A DNA stretch of 26,588 nt, taken from NCBI GenBank assembly GCA_964549155.1, contig CAZJUG010000009.1:1-26588 (forward strand). Reading direction: 5' to 3'. The notes below the pieces were generated by a model. It saw only the letters and a program-made list of their open reading frames with translations, ran no database searches and had not been told where the DNA came from. Source of the stretch: CAKZRD01 sp964549155 (GTDB lineage: Archaea > Nanobdellota > Nanobdellia > Pacearchaeales > GW2011-AR1). Positions within the stretch are counted from its first letter, which is position 1; each line of letters starts with the position of its first letter. Made by a program: the position numbers and the translations under genes. Below are positions 1-6,435 of this stretch, in pieces.

Positions 1-54
1 CGAAAAGCTACGGCATTTGAGATGTATTTTTCAGCAGAAAAATATGGAATATAA
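1..54 (+). CDS. 3' end of an unidentified gene (partial)
   Basis: The first frame is open from base 1 to a TAA at 52-54 and ends with the residues AFEMYFSAEKYGI. The composition looks like a protein C-terminus, but 17 residues are too few to name a family. The gene would run in from the left on the plus strand. It could also be chance reading. Confidence 0.35.
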   Translation, partial: RKATAFEMYFSAEKYGI

Positions 55-293
55 CTGTCTTTAAGCATACTTTGAACTTATAAGCTTTATAGACCCTGAA
101 TACGGCACTCTTAGAAAGTTTATCGTGCAAGTTTCTGTTTTTACTGAAAAATTACAATATATATTTTTAAATGTATATATTAGATTATATGGATGAGTAA
201 ATCTTGTGCTTATAATCAAAATCCTTCGGAAAGTTTGACGAGGGATCTTAGTAAGGAGATTATAGGAATAAGAAGCCCTTAGATAAATAAAAT
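55..293. other. Non-coding interval with structured-RNA potential
   Basis: No convincing reading frame lies here. The interval holds several A+T-rich TATA-like stretches (near 80-90 and 158-170) and a nested inverted-repeat structure listed separately. On its right it borders the aCPSF1 stop codon, which sits inside a small inverted repeat at 281-299. Confidence 0.5.
209..266 (+). ncRNA. Candidate nested-hairpin RNA
   Basis: An outer stem pairs CTTATAATC (209-217) with GATTATAGG (258-266): nine pairs, one or two of them G-U. It encloses an inner stem ATCCTTCG (221-228) with CGAGGGAT (239-246), eight pairs around a ten-base loop. A TATA-like ATTTTTAAATG lies about 35-45 bases upstream. I could not match it to RNase P, SRP, C/D or H/ACA RNA. 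Strand and function are inferred; both strands could form the fold. Confidence 0.3.
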
Positions 294-299
294 TTATCT
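281..299 (-). terminator. Inverted repeat over the aCPSF1 stop codon
   Basis: AGATAAAT and ATTTATCT form a perfect 8-bp stem with a three-base loop, overlapping the final codons of aCPSF1. It is A+T-rich and weak, but sits where a 3' end signal would be expected. It may be only a compositional accident. Confidence 0.3.
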
Positions 300-2186
300 C
301 AATCTAATCGTTTCCAAATTTTTTGGAATTACTGTTTCAATCTTGAATGTTTTATAAATTGAAGAACCTAAATCTAGACTTCTGGATATTTCCCCATGAT
401 TAATGATTACTTTTCTTGGTTTGGGATTTATATTAGCTATATATGCCATAAGTTCATTCCTATATGAATGACCTGAAAATCCATCTATTGTTTTTACCTC
501 AAGTTTTATTGGAACAACTTCTTGTTTCCCGTTTACTTCAAACCTCGCTTCAGATATTGTTCCTTCCTGAAGCTGTCTACCCAATCCATTCGGAGGTTGA
601 TAACATACGAAAGCAATTCCGTTTTTTTCATTATCTGCAAATTCTCTTAAATATTCAACAGATGCCCCGCCAACAAGCATACCTGAAGTTGCTAGAACGA
701 TACAAGGCCTGCCTTCAAGGACTAGTTTTCTTTCTTGAGCAGAACCGACTTGTTTAAACACTTCCGAAAGAAAAGGATTTCTGTCTTGGAATATTTCAGT
801 TTTTGTATTCCTTGAAAGAAAATCAGGATAGGCAGTATGAATCGCATTGATGTCCCAAATCATTCCGTCCACATAAACTGGAGCATTTGGAATTTTACCA
901 GCCCGCATAGCATCTTCGAGAATAAGCATTGTCTCTTGAGATCTACCAAGACCTAACTCTGGAATTAGCAATTTCCCTCCCCGAGAAATTACTTTATTTA
1001 TGAATTCTATAAAATCTTCTTCTACTTCTCTTCTTGGTGGAGAAACATTTTCTCTTCCCCCATATGTGGATTCAATCATCAAGGTTTCAACCCTAGGGAA
1101 ATAATTATTTGCAGGATCAAGCAACCTCGTCTTCCCATACTTCTGGTCACCAGTATATACAAAATTGTGAAGTCCATTTCCTATATTGAAATGGATGACA
1201 GAACTCCCAAGTGTGTGCCCCGCATTGTAAAATGTAATTCTTATATCTGGAGTTATATCTGTAACCTCATTATAGTCTAAACAGACTGAGTGCTTTACCA
1301 TCTCAGAAACATCAGTTGAGGAAAATAAAGGTGTAGCAGCTTGCTTATATGCAACTCCGATAAAATCCAAGGCAAGAAGAGCTGAAATGTCCCTAGTTGG
1401 GGGAGTCATATAAACTGGACCCTCATAACCCATTTTATATAGATAAGGCAATAATCCTGAATGGTCTAGATGAGCATGAGAAAGAACAACAGCATCAATT
1501 GTACTAATATTAAATTCAGGAACATCTAGGTATGGAAATTTATCTGCCCCTTGGGAAGAAACATCAATTCCACAATCGATCAGAATTCTTGACTGAGGTG
1601 TTTGAAGTAGAAAACAACTCCTACCAACCTGTCTACCTCCACCTAATGCAGTTATTCTCACCCATTCGTCAATCTTGGAGGGGTCCCATTCTTTGTAAAT
1701 CTTCTTTCCAACATCATTTAAAAATTTCTTCCTTTGATTGTTATTTAAATATAAAACCGAACGAATATTCTCAGTAATCTTAGATTTTATGGATGGGCTT
1801 CTCTGAACTAGGGGAGACCAATGGGTTTGATTTTTTATGTCCTTAAGAATTGATCCAGCCTTCCCTATAACTATCCCTGGCCTTTTTGCTTCAATAATTA
1901 CTATACTTCTTGGAACATCAAAGATAATTTGAGTTAAATCCGCATCTTCAGGGATTAGTCGCCTTATCTCTTTTTCAGCCTTCTCTTTATCCATTAGAAT
2001 CTTATCATCTGCTCTAAGCTCAACTCTCTTCTTTATCTTGTTTACAACAGCCCTTATATCTGCATCTCCTTCTTTTAAAAATGAAACATCATCTGTATAG
2101 ACAACTATGTTTGCACCTTCAAAAAGCATAGATTTGACTACACCCTTAGGTAATTCCTGTTCAACTGTTTTTAATATGTCTGTCAT
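294..2186 (-). CDS. aCPSF1: aCPSF1, KH-domain beta-CASP ribonuclease (transcription termination factor)
   Basis: 630 residues, close to the usual length of about 635-650 for the archaeal CPSF73 homologue. In this family the enzyme cuts nascent RNA after U-rich tracts and drives termination and 3'-end formation. The N-terminal 150 residues hold KH modules, with RPGIVIGKAGS near 102-112. The metallo-beta-lactamase core starts near residue 178 and carries HAHLDH at 237-242, NAGHTLGS near 321 and TGD near 345. Beta-CASP motifs follow: the acidic LLIPELGLGR region, a block ending ATSGMLVGG, GFSGHS near 569 and NHGE near 596. All expected metal ligands appear intact. It lies 28 bases downstream of psmB on the same strand and is probably co-transcribed with it; that pairing is known from other archaea as I recall. 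No clear Shine-Dalgarno precedes the ATG. Confidence 0.97.
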   Translation of the reverse strand: MTDILKTVEQELPKGVVKSMLFEGANIVVYTDDVSFLKEGDADIRAVVNKIKKRVELRADDKILMDKEKAEKEIRRLIPEDADLTQIIFDVPRSIVIIEAKRPGIVIGKAGSILKDIKNQTHWSPLVQRSPSIKSKITENIRSVLYLNNNQRKKFLNDVGKKIYKEWDPSKIDEWVRITALGGGRQVGRSCFLLQTPQSRILIDCGIDVSSQGADKFPYLDVPEFNISTIDAVVLSHAHLDHSGLLPYLYKMGYEGPVYMTPPTRDISALLALDFIGVAYKQAATPLFSSTDVSEMVKHSVCLDYNEVTDITPDIRITFYNAGHTLGSSVIHFNIGNGLHNFVYTGDQKYGKTRLLDPANNYFPRVETLMIESTYGGRENVSPPRREVEEDFIEFINKVISRGGKLLIPELGLGRSQETMLILEDAMRAGKIPNAPVYVDGMIWDINAIHTAYPDFLSRNTKTEIFQDRNPFLSEVFKQVGSAQERKLVLEGRPCIVLATSGMLVGGASVEYLREFADNEKNGIAFVCYQPPNGLGRQLQEGTISEARFEVNGKQEVVPIKLEVKTIDGFSGHSYRNELMAYIANINPKPRKVIINHGEISRSLDLGSSIYKTFKIETVIPKNLETIRLR

Positions 2187-2214
2187 TTTTTATTGAGCAA
2201 AGATTTTAGAATTA

Positions 2215-2877
2215 TTATTCTTCGCTGTATACTGACTCAGCTCTCTGTTTAGAGACCTGCTTTATACCTTCTTTAGTAATTGTAAACACATCCACTCCGA
2301 AACCTGAAGCAGTATCTCTCTCTGAAGAAGCTTTTATTGCTTCAATTGCTAACTTGATTCCCTCGGCTACTGATAAATTTTTCTTATATTGTCTTTCGAG
2401 CAAACCCAATATGTAAGGCATTCCTGAAGAGAAGTTTGCATCAAAATCTCTAACAAATTTTAAACTGCCATCTGGTCCGACAGAATAAAGCTCTGCAGTT
2501 CCATCCTCATTATATCCTCCAACCATTGTCCCAGCCATAAATGGAATCATAGAAGGTTGTCTGATGTTATTATAGGCAAATGAAGCTACAAGATTTGCAG
2601 ACTCCTTTACTGAAGGTCTCTTCTTATCCCTTAGTTCCTTCAATTTCAATTGTGCTGCAATTATTTTTCTTAACATCTCTATATCTGAGGCTACTCCTGT
2701 TCCAGATACTAGTACATAAGGATTTATGGGGACTACCTTCAAAGTGTTCTTATCTGACACTATCTGTCCACCAAGAGTTGTTTTCCTATCCCCTGCCATT
2801 ACAACTCCGTCTTTACAAACAATACCTACCAAACTTGTTCCTGTTTTCAAAACATTTTTTTTTATTTCGTCTTCCAT
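2215..2877 (-). CDS. psmB: 20S proteasome beta subunit
   Basis: Catalytic subunit of the archaeal 20S proteasome, an N-terminal-threonine hydrolase that degrades unfolded or tagged proteins in the cytoplasm. The start is placed at the ATG at 2877 (220 residues, MEDEIKKNV). The longer frame to 2928 begins at TTG and adds a sequence unlike a propeptide. The short propeptide ends at Gly before Thr1 in KTGTSLVGI. Asp17 lies in AGDRK, and the expected catalytic lysine falls in NTLKVV, one residue later than the usual position 33. SERDTASGFG matches the conserved SERDxxSG segment. The gene precedes aCPSF1. A TATA-like TTTTTAAATA at 2963-2972 lies about 90 bases upstream, so either the leader is long or a nearer promoter was missed. 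Confidence 0.96.
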   Translation of the reverse strand: MEDEIKKNVLKTGTSLVGIVCKDGVVMAGDRKTTLGGQIVSDKNTLKVVPINPYVLVSGTGVASDIEMLRKIIAAQLKLKELRDKKRPSVKESANLVASFAYNNIRQPSMIPFMAGTMVGGYNEDGTAELYSVGPDGSLKFVRDFDANFSSGMPYILGLLERQYKKNLSVAEGIKLAIEAIKASSERDTASGFGVDVFTITKEGIKQVSKQRAESVYSEE

Positions 2878-2962
2878 TTGAATTAAAATTATCTGATGTT
2901 GAATTTCTTGTACAAAGAATAAAACCAAGCACCAGAACTTTTCTGTTTTGTAAGATGAATCG

Positions 2963-2978
2963 TATTTAAAAAGCTTTT
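2963..2978 (-). promoter_or_regulatory. Promoter-like BRE/TATA element upstream of psmB
   Basis: On the minus strand it reads AAAAGCTTTTTAAATA, the purine-rich element plus TATA arrangement seen before several other genes here. Spacing to the psmB ATG (about 90 bases) is long. Read on the plus strand it could also serve aIF2 beta. Confidence 0.45.
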
Positions 2979-3003
2979 GTTTTCGTTTCGTGTTTGGGAA
3001 TGC

Positions 3004-3012
3004 TTAAAAAGC
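3004..3012 (+). promoter_or_regulatory. TATA box of the aIF2 beta operon
   Basis: TTAAAAAGC is centred about 25 bases before the ATG at 3032, the spacing expected for a leaderless archaeal transcript. Confidence 0.6.
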
Positions 3013-3031
3013 TTCTTTTACACGGAGTTTT

Positions 3032-3436
3032 ATGGAATATGAGCAATTATTAGATAGTGCCTATGAGTGTGTTGAAAAAGTGGTGCCTTGTGATAGATTT
3101 GAAATTAAGAAGGTTCAGATTATGCACGAGGGAAGTAACAAAACGATTATTATAAATTTTATGCAATTAGCTCTGTGTTTGAGGAGACCTCAAGAGCATT
3201 TAGCACAATTTTTATATAAAAATTTGGCATCCTATGGGGAAATCGCTGGAGAGAGATTAATCTTGGGAAGGAAAATTTCCTCCGAGATGATTGAAAAGAA
3301 GATTGAACTTTATGTTAATGAATATGTGAAATGTTCGAAATGTAAAAAACCAGATACAGAAATAGTTCAAGAAAATGGGGGAGACTATTTGAAATGTTTA
3401 GCATGTGGGGCAAAAATTAATGTTCATAAATTTTAA
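3032..3436 (+). CDS. aif2b: Translation initiation factor aIF2, beta subunit
   Basis: 134 residues, the normal archaeal length. aIF2 (alpha, beta, gamma) carries initiator Met-tRNA to the small ribosomal subunit. The central alpha/beta domain includes the conserved run NFMQLALCLRRPQEHL near residue 46. The C-terminal zinc ribbon has its two pairs CSKC (near 104) and CLAC (near 125). The start is supported by a TATA box 25 bases upstream. It heads a compact operon with a DUF5679 gene 12 bases downstream and a DUF424 gene after that. The gamma subunit is at 6432-7646 on the other strand; alpha is not in the window. Confidence 0.95.
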   Translation: MEYEQLLDSAYECVEKVVPCDRFEIKKVQIMHEGSNKTIIINFMQLALCLRRPQEHLAQFLYKNLASYGEIAGERLILGRKISSEMIEKKIELYVNEYVKCSKCKKPDTEIVQENGGDYLKCLACGAKINVHKF

Positions 3437-3448
3437 GGAGGTAAAAAA

Positions 3449-3634
3449 ATGGAAGCAAGATGTATGAAATGTAAGAGCCAGAAAGAGATGAAAGATGGTT
3501 GCATGACAAAGACTTCGCGTGGCGGCTACATGGCAAAGGGAAAGTGTGTAGATTGTGGCTGTGGAATGTGTAAGATCATGTCTGAAGCTGATGCTCAGAA
3601 GGCAATTGCAAACGGAATGAAGAAAGAGTTCTAG
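3449..3634 (+). CDS. DUF5679-type small zinc-binding protein
   Basis: 61 residues. Two cysteine pairs, CMKC at the start and CVDC within CVDCGCGMC, flank a positively charged stretch with TSRGGYMAKGKC, the pattern of the archaeal DUF5679 family. A zinc-ribbon fold is expected; the cellular role is not known to me. A strong Shine-Dalgarno, AAGGAGGT, sits seven bases before the ATG, as expected for an internal operon gene without its own promoter. Its place between aIF2 beta and DUF424 hints at a translation-linked job (inference). Confidence 0.8.
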   Translation: MEARCMKCKSQKEMKDGCMTKTSRGGYMAKGKCVDCGCGMCKIMSEADAQKAIANGMKKEF

Positions 3635-3638
3635 GCTT

Positions 3639-3935
3639 ATGTTAGTTAAAATACATAGAGCAACTAGGTTGGCGGTAGCTGTATGCGACTCCGACCTGAT
3701 TGGAAAGAAGTTTGAGGAAGGAGAAAGACAACTAGATCTTACTGGACAGTTTTTTTTAGGTGAAGAAAAAACTGGGGAAGAAGTTAAAGATTTATTAAAT
3801 TTTTATAGGAATGAAGATGCTTGTTTTAATATAGTTGGGAATGAAAGTTGTAAGACTGCAATTGATGTGAATCTAATTTTCAAGGAAGGGATTTCTAAAA
3901 TTAATGGAATTCCGTTCGCTTTAGTGCTTGGATAA
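3639..3935 (+). CDS. DUF424 family protein
   Basis: 98 residues, the full length of this archaeal family. Recognisable features are the VAVCDSDLIGKKFEEG segment near residue 13, FFLGEE near 38, and the end SKINGIPFALVLG. In many archaea DUF424 is encoded beside aIF2 beta, as here, which suggests a role linked to translation or RNA; the biochemical activity is undefined. Its ATG is 2 bases after the DUF5679 stop, and the end AAAGAGTTCTAGG of the previous gene provides only a weak ribosome-binding site, so translational coupling is likely. Confidence 0.85.
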   Translation: MLVKIHRATRLAVAVCDSDLIGKKFEEGERQLDLTGQFFLGEEKTGEEVKDLLNFYRNEDACFNIVGNESCKTAIDVNLIFKEGISKINGIPFALVLG

Positions 3936-3966
3936 AGTTTTCAAGATTCTATGTATAAACAATTAT

Positions 3967-4506
3967 TTAACTGAGATTGTCTAATAGATAGAATTTGGCA
4001 TCTCTTTGTTCAGCATAAACCTGCTTGACTGCATTAACAACCTGTTCAACACTTAGATTAGACACGAGAATTCGATTACCCCAGTCCTTATCAGATTGCA
4101 TGAATCCTCCAAAAGACCAAGGTTCAATTTCAAATGTAGAAATATGAATTTTTCCTCCGAGGTAAGAGTTCGATTTATAATGAAAATCGATTTGTGTTCT
4201 TGGAGGAATTATAATTCTGGAAGAACTCTCTGCACTGATTTTTCCGTACCACCATGATTCAGAATGTGAAGTTTCATAACCATTTGAACCCCATTTTTGT
4301 CCAGCCCAAGAATTAATCGGAGATTTTTTATCTACACCAACAACCATAAACCCATAATCGCAGGAAGTCTTTGGATTTTCTAACCTTATTGGATTGAACA
4401 TTTCGCCTTTTAATACCTTTAGGAAATCGTCAGATGTAACAAAAGTAGACTCACTAGGTCTAAAGTATTCTCTTGCAAGTCGTTTATATCTTATTCTCTC
4501 AAACAT
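3967..4506 (-). CDS. Hypothetical protein, beta-rich, aromatic
   Basis: 179 residues from the ATG at 4506 (MFERIRYKRL). A further in-frame ATG at 4533 is only about 10 bases from the TATA box at 4543-4550, so it would probably lie upstream of the transcription start. I do not recognise the family. The protein has a basic N-terminus, no signal peptide or membrane span, and a central stretch rich in Trp, Ser and Gly (NSWAGQKWGSNGYET, SESWWYGK) followed by alternating strands (RIIIPPRTQIDFHY). It ends with a predicted helix SVEQVVNAVKQVYAEQ. Only two cysteines and no obvious catalytic motif are visible. It is monocistronic between two plus-strand translation operons. Confidence 0.65.
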   Translation of the reverse strand: MFERIRYKRLAREYFRPSESTFVTSDDFLKVLKGEMFNPIRLENPKTSCDYGFMVVGVDKKSPINSWAGQKWGSNGYETSHSESWWYGKISAESSSRIIIPPRTQIDFHYKSNSYLGGKIHISTFEIEPWSFGGFMQSDKDWGNRILVSNLSVEQVVNAVKQVYAEQRDAKFYLLDNLS

Positions 4507-4542
4507 TATTAATCTCACAGGAGAACACTTCATAAGACCCCA

Positions 4543-4555
4543 TTTAAAAAGCTTT
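4543..4555 (-). promoter_or_regulatory. TATA box for the unknown gene at 3967-4506
   Basis: The minus strand reads AAAGCTTTTTAAA, centred about 40 bases before ATG 4506. It is the same 13-base element seen before psmB and at 9229 and 22511. Confidence 0.5.
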
Positions 4556-4584
4556 CTGAGGTAATCTCGTTGGTGAACATCATC

Positions 4585-4593
4585 TTTAAAAAC
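4585..4593 (+). promoter_or_regulatory. TATA box of aIF1A
   Basis: TTTAAAAAC is centred 25 bases before the ATG at 4614, leaderless spacing. Confidence 0.6.
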
Positions 4594-4613
4594 ACACTTC
4601 TTTTAGAGTCTTT

Positions 4614-4964
4614 ATGGCATTTCATAAGGGAAATTCAAGATTTAGTGGAAGGGACAATGGAGAATTCAATCCAGATGCTCCTGTAAGAGTTAAGATGCCT
4701 AGGGGAAGAGAAGTTATTGGTGTAATTACTCAACGAGTTGGTGCTGGGAGAATGCTTATTTCTTGCATGGACGGGAAGACTAGAAATTGTAGAGTCCCTG
4801 GAAGATTGAGGAGAGAACTTTGGTTAAGGGAAGGTGATGTAATCATAGTTGAGCCTTGGGAATTTGATAATGATAAGGGAGATATTCTTTTCAAGTATAC
4901 TAAGGCAGCAATAGAAAAATTAAAGAGAGATGGATTATTCAAAGTTTCAGAAAGCGAGTTTTAA
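4614..4964 (+). CDS. aif1A: Translation initiation factor aIF1A
   Basis: 116 residues, standard for aIF1A. It is an OB-fold (S1-like) factor that binds the A site of the small subunit during start-codon selection. The OB domain runs from MPRGREVIGVITQRVGAGRM to GDVIIVEPWEF, with RVPGRLRRELWLREGD as the conserved basic segment. A short helical C-terminus (IEKLKRDGLF) follows. The N-terminal extension FHKGNSRFSGRDNG is unstructured and somewhat longer than in some homologues. The Pno1-like gene follows but has its own promoter. The Rio1 kinase gene often found between the two in archaea is absent. Confidence 0.95.
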   Translation: MAFHKGNSRFSGRDNGEFNPDAPVRVKMPRGREVIGVITQRVGAGRMLISCMDGKTRNCRVPGRLRRELWLREGDVIIVEPWEFDNDKGDILFKYTKAAIEKLKRDGLFKVSESEF

Positions 4965-4970
4965 CCAAAC

Positions 4971-4979
4971 TTTATAAAT
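4971..4979 (+). promoter_or_regulatory. TATA box of the Pno1-like gene
   Basis: TTTATAAAT immediately follows the aIF1A stop and is centred about 25 bases before the ATG at 5000. Confidence 0.6.
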
Positions 4980-4999
4980 ATTAAATTCTTATATAAACC

Positions 5000-5548
5000 A
5001 TGACCCACAGACTTGTTGTTGAAAATTTAAGAAAAATAAGAAAAGTTATTCCAGTTATCGAATCAAAGGTAAAGGTAAAAATTCAATTCAACAAAGGATC
5101 CATCGCTATAAGGGGAAATGAATTGAATGAATATTTGGTAGAGAAGGTTTTACAAGCTGTTGATTTTGGATTTGATATAGAAAATGCCCTTCTTCTTCTG
5201 AATGAAGATTTTGTTTTAGAATTTATAAATATTAAAGAACACACACATAGGAAAAACCTTACAGACATACGAGCAAGATTGGTTGGTACTGGGGGAAGGG
5301 CAAAAAGGACTATCGAGGAATTAACTGGAGGGATAGTTGTTTTGAATTCTAACAGTGTGGGAATAATCGTGGACAATGAACATCTAAGTCAAGCAGTACA
5401 GGGAATAATTTCATTGATTCAAGGTTCAAAACATGGAAATGTTTTTGCTTATCTCGAGAAACAAAATGCTGAATTGAATAAATTGAATTTTAAGGGAGAG
5501 GATTTGGGTTTACGAGATTCTATGAAAAGATTAGCAGATAATTCTTAG
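5000..5548 (+). CDS. Pno1/Krr1-like KH-domain RNA-binding protein
   Basis: 182 residues, matching the archaeal family of rRNA-processing KH proteins related to eukaryotic Pno1/Dim2. These bind the 3' region of 16S rRNA during small-subunit maturation. The first, degenerate KH-like domain spans roughly 15-85. The second KH domain carries the GTGGRAKRTIEELTGG loop near residues 97-112, a GxxGxxx-type RNA-contact motif, then NSVGIIVDNEHLSQAVQGIISLIQG. The C-terminal helix (FAYLEKQNAELNKL) is typical. A TATA box at 4971 supports the start. Position after aIF1A fits the usual archaeal gene order. Confidence 0.9.
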   Translation: MTHRLVVENLRKIRKVIPVIESKVKVKIQFNKGSIAIRGNELNEYLVEKVLQAVDFGFDIENALLLLNEDFVLEFINIKEHTHRKNLTDIRARLVGTGGRAKRTIEELTGGIVVLNSNSVGIIVDNEHLSQAVQGIISLIQGSKHGNVFAYLEKQNAELNKLNFKGEDLGLRDSMKRLADNS

Positions 5549-5565
5549 AAAAAACTAGAAAGGTA

Positions 5566-5576
5566 ATATTTAAATA
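5566..5576 (+). promoter_or_regulatory. Promoter of tRNA-Asn
   Basis: ATATTTAAATA is centred about 28 bases before the first base of the tRNA. Confidence 0.6.
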
Positions 5577-5599
5577 AGCTCTTTTTTTCGTAGTGATAA

Positions 5600-5672
5600 G
5601 TCCCGATAGCTCAGTAGGTAGAGCATGCGGCTGTTAACCGCAGGGTCAGAGGTTCGAGTCCTCTTCGGGACG
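5600..5672 (+). tRNA. tRNA-Asn (anticodon GTT)
   Basis: Full cloverleaf. The acceptor GTCCCGA (5600-5606) pairs with TCGGGAC (5665-5671), followed by discriminator G. The D arm is GCTCAGTAGGTAGAGC. The anticodon stem TGCGG/CCGCA encloses loop CTGTTAA, anticodon GTT, which reads both Asn codons. The T arm is AGAGG-TTCGAGT-CCTCT. No intron and no encoded CCA; the next bases are TTTG. The terminal 17 bases are repeated exactly at 5770-5786. Confidence 0.97.
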
Positions 5673-5786
5673 TTTGACGAGAAGCTCTGACCAAGTTAGA
5701 GGCGAAAGATTCGCTTTGAGCAAATGTCATTTTTACTTAGATTATTTTGCGAAATGCAAATCTTGAGTAGAGTCCTCTTCGGGACG
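5656..5786 (+). repeat. Direct repeat of the tRNA-Asn 3' end flanking a 97-bp spacer
   Basis: GAGTCCTCTTCGGGACG occurs at 5656-5672 (tRNA T arm and acceptor) and again at 5770-5786. The spacer holds two short hairpins: CTCTGA/TTAGAG at 5685-5701 and GCGAA/TTCGC at 5702-5714. A tRNA 3'-end duplication is the mark left by tyrosine-recombinase integration (attL/attR), but 97 bases cannot encode an integrase. It is therefore a deleted element, a minimal insert, or a partial tRNA duplication. Confidence 0.7.
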
Positions 5787-5832
5787 GTTTCTATTGAATA
5801 AATTAATAAAGTCTATTTCTTCCATCGGATGT

Positions 5833-6435
5833 ATGAAAAAGAAACTCAAAATTTTAGCAGCAGGAGACATTCATGGTAGTGAGGCTATTGCCGAAAATCT
5901 TGCTGTGAAGGCAAAGAGGAACAATGTTGATTTGGTGGTTTTAGCAGGAGACATATCTTCCCCGTTTCAAAAAGAGAAGATAATTGGGCACTTTGCTGAA
6001 AGGGGATTGGAAACAATATTTGTTCCGGGAAATTGGGACAATGATTTAGATGTAAGATTTATGAAACAGATGTATGGTACAAAGAACCTTGAAGGATATT
6101 ATTTGCGAAAAGGAAAGATAGATTTTTTAGGAATTGGAAATGCAAATTTTAGATTGAACCACGATAAAAAAGATTTTACAATGATTGAAAATCTTATGAA
6201 AAAGATTAAGAATACAGAAACTAAAAAAGTCTTAGTTTCTCACCTCCATGTAGCCGGAGGTAAGGCAGAATTTTCGGGATTTGGAGGGAGTTATATTCTT
6301 AGAAGAATAATAGAAGATTTTGAACCAGACATAGTAATTTCTTCACATATTCATGAGGCAGAAGGAATAGAGGAGAAGATAAAAAAGACAAAAGTATTCC
6401 AAGTTGGTCCAAGAGGAAAAATTATAGAAATCTAA
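5833..6435 (+). CDS. Calcineurin-like metallophosphoesterase
   Basis: 200 residues from ATG 5833 (MKKKLKILAAGDIHG). The frame extends to a TTG at 5794, but that start adds a sequence lacking family character. Metal-binding motifs of the two-metal phosphoesterase fold are present: GDIHG near residue 11, AGDISSP near 43, GNWDND (in place of GNHD/E) near 74, SHLH near 149 and SSHIHEAEG near 187 (variant of GHxH). The size fits the small archaeal phosphoesterases related to YfcE and MJ0936. The substrate cannot be read from sequence; phosphodiester or phosphomonoester hydrolysis in the cytoplasm is expected. It follows the duplicated tRNA end and overlaps aIF2 gamma tail-to-tail by 4 bases. Confidence 0.88.
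   Translation: MKKKLKILAAGDIHGSEAIAENLAVKAKRNNVDLVVLAGDISSPFQKEKIIGHFAERGLETIFVPGNWDNDLDVRFMKQMYGTKNLEGYYLRKGKIDFLGIGNANFRLNHDKKDFTMIENLMKKIKNTETKKVLVSHLHVAGGKAEFSGFGGSYILRRIIEDFEPDIVISSHIHEAEGIEEKIKKTKVFQVGPRGKIIEI

Noticed and set aside
55..293. RNase P RNA or SRP RNA
   Set aside because: I looked for the conserved GAGGAAAGUCC-type block and the SRP S-domain loops on both strands and did not find them; the interval is also too short for complete versions.
464..757. Plus-strand open frame opposite aCPSF1
   Set aside because: It lies wholly antisense to a full, confidently identified gene and has no family character. The same applies to the plus-strand frames at 1532-1777, 2580-2969 and 6517-6879.
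5673..5786. A second, tandem tRNA gene or an intron-split tRNA
   Set aside because: Only the 3' T-arm/acceptor portion is repeated. No matching 5' acceptor, D arm or anticodon stem is present in the spacer.
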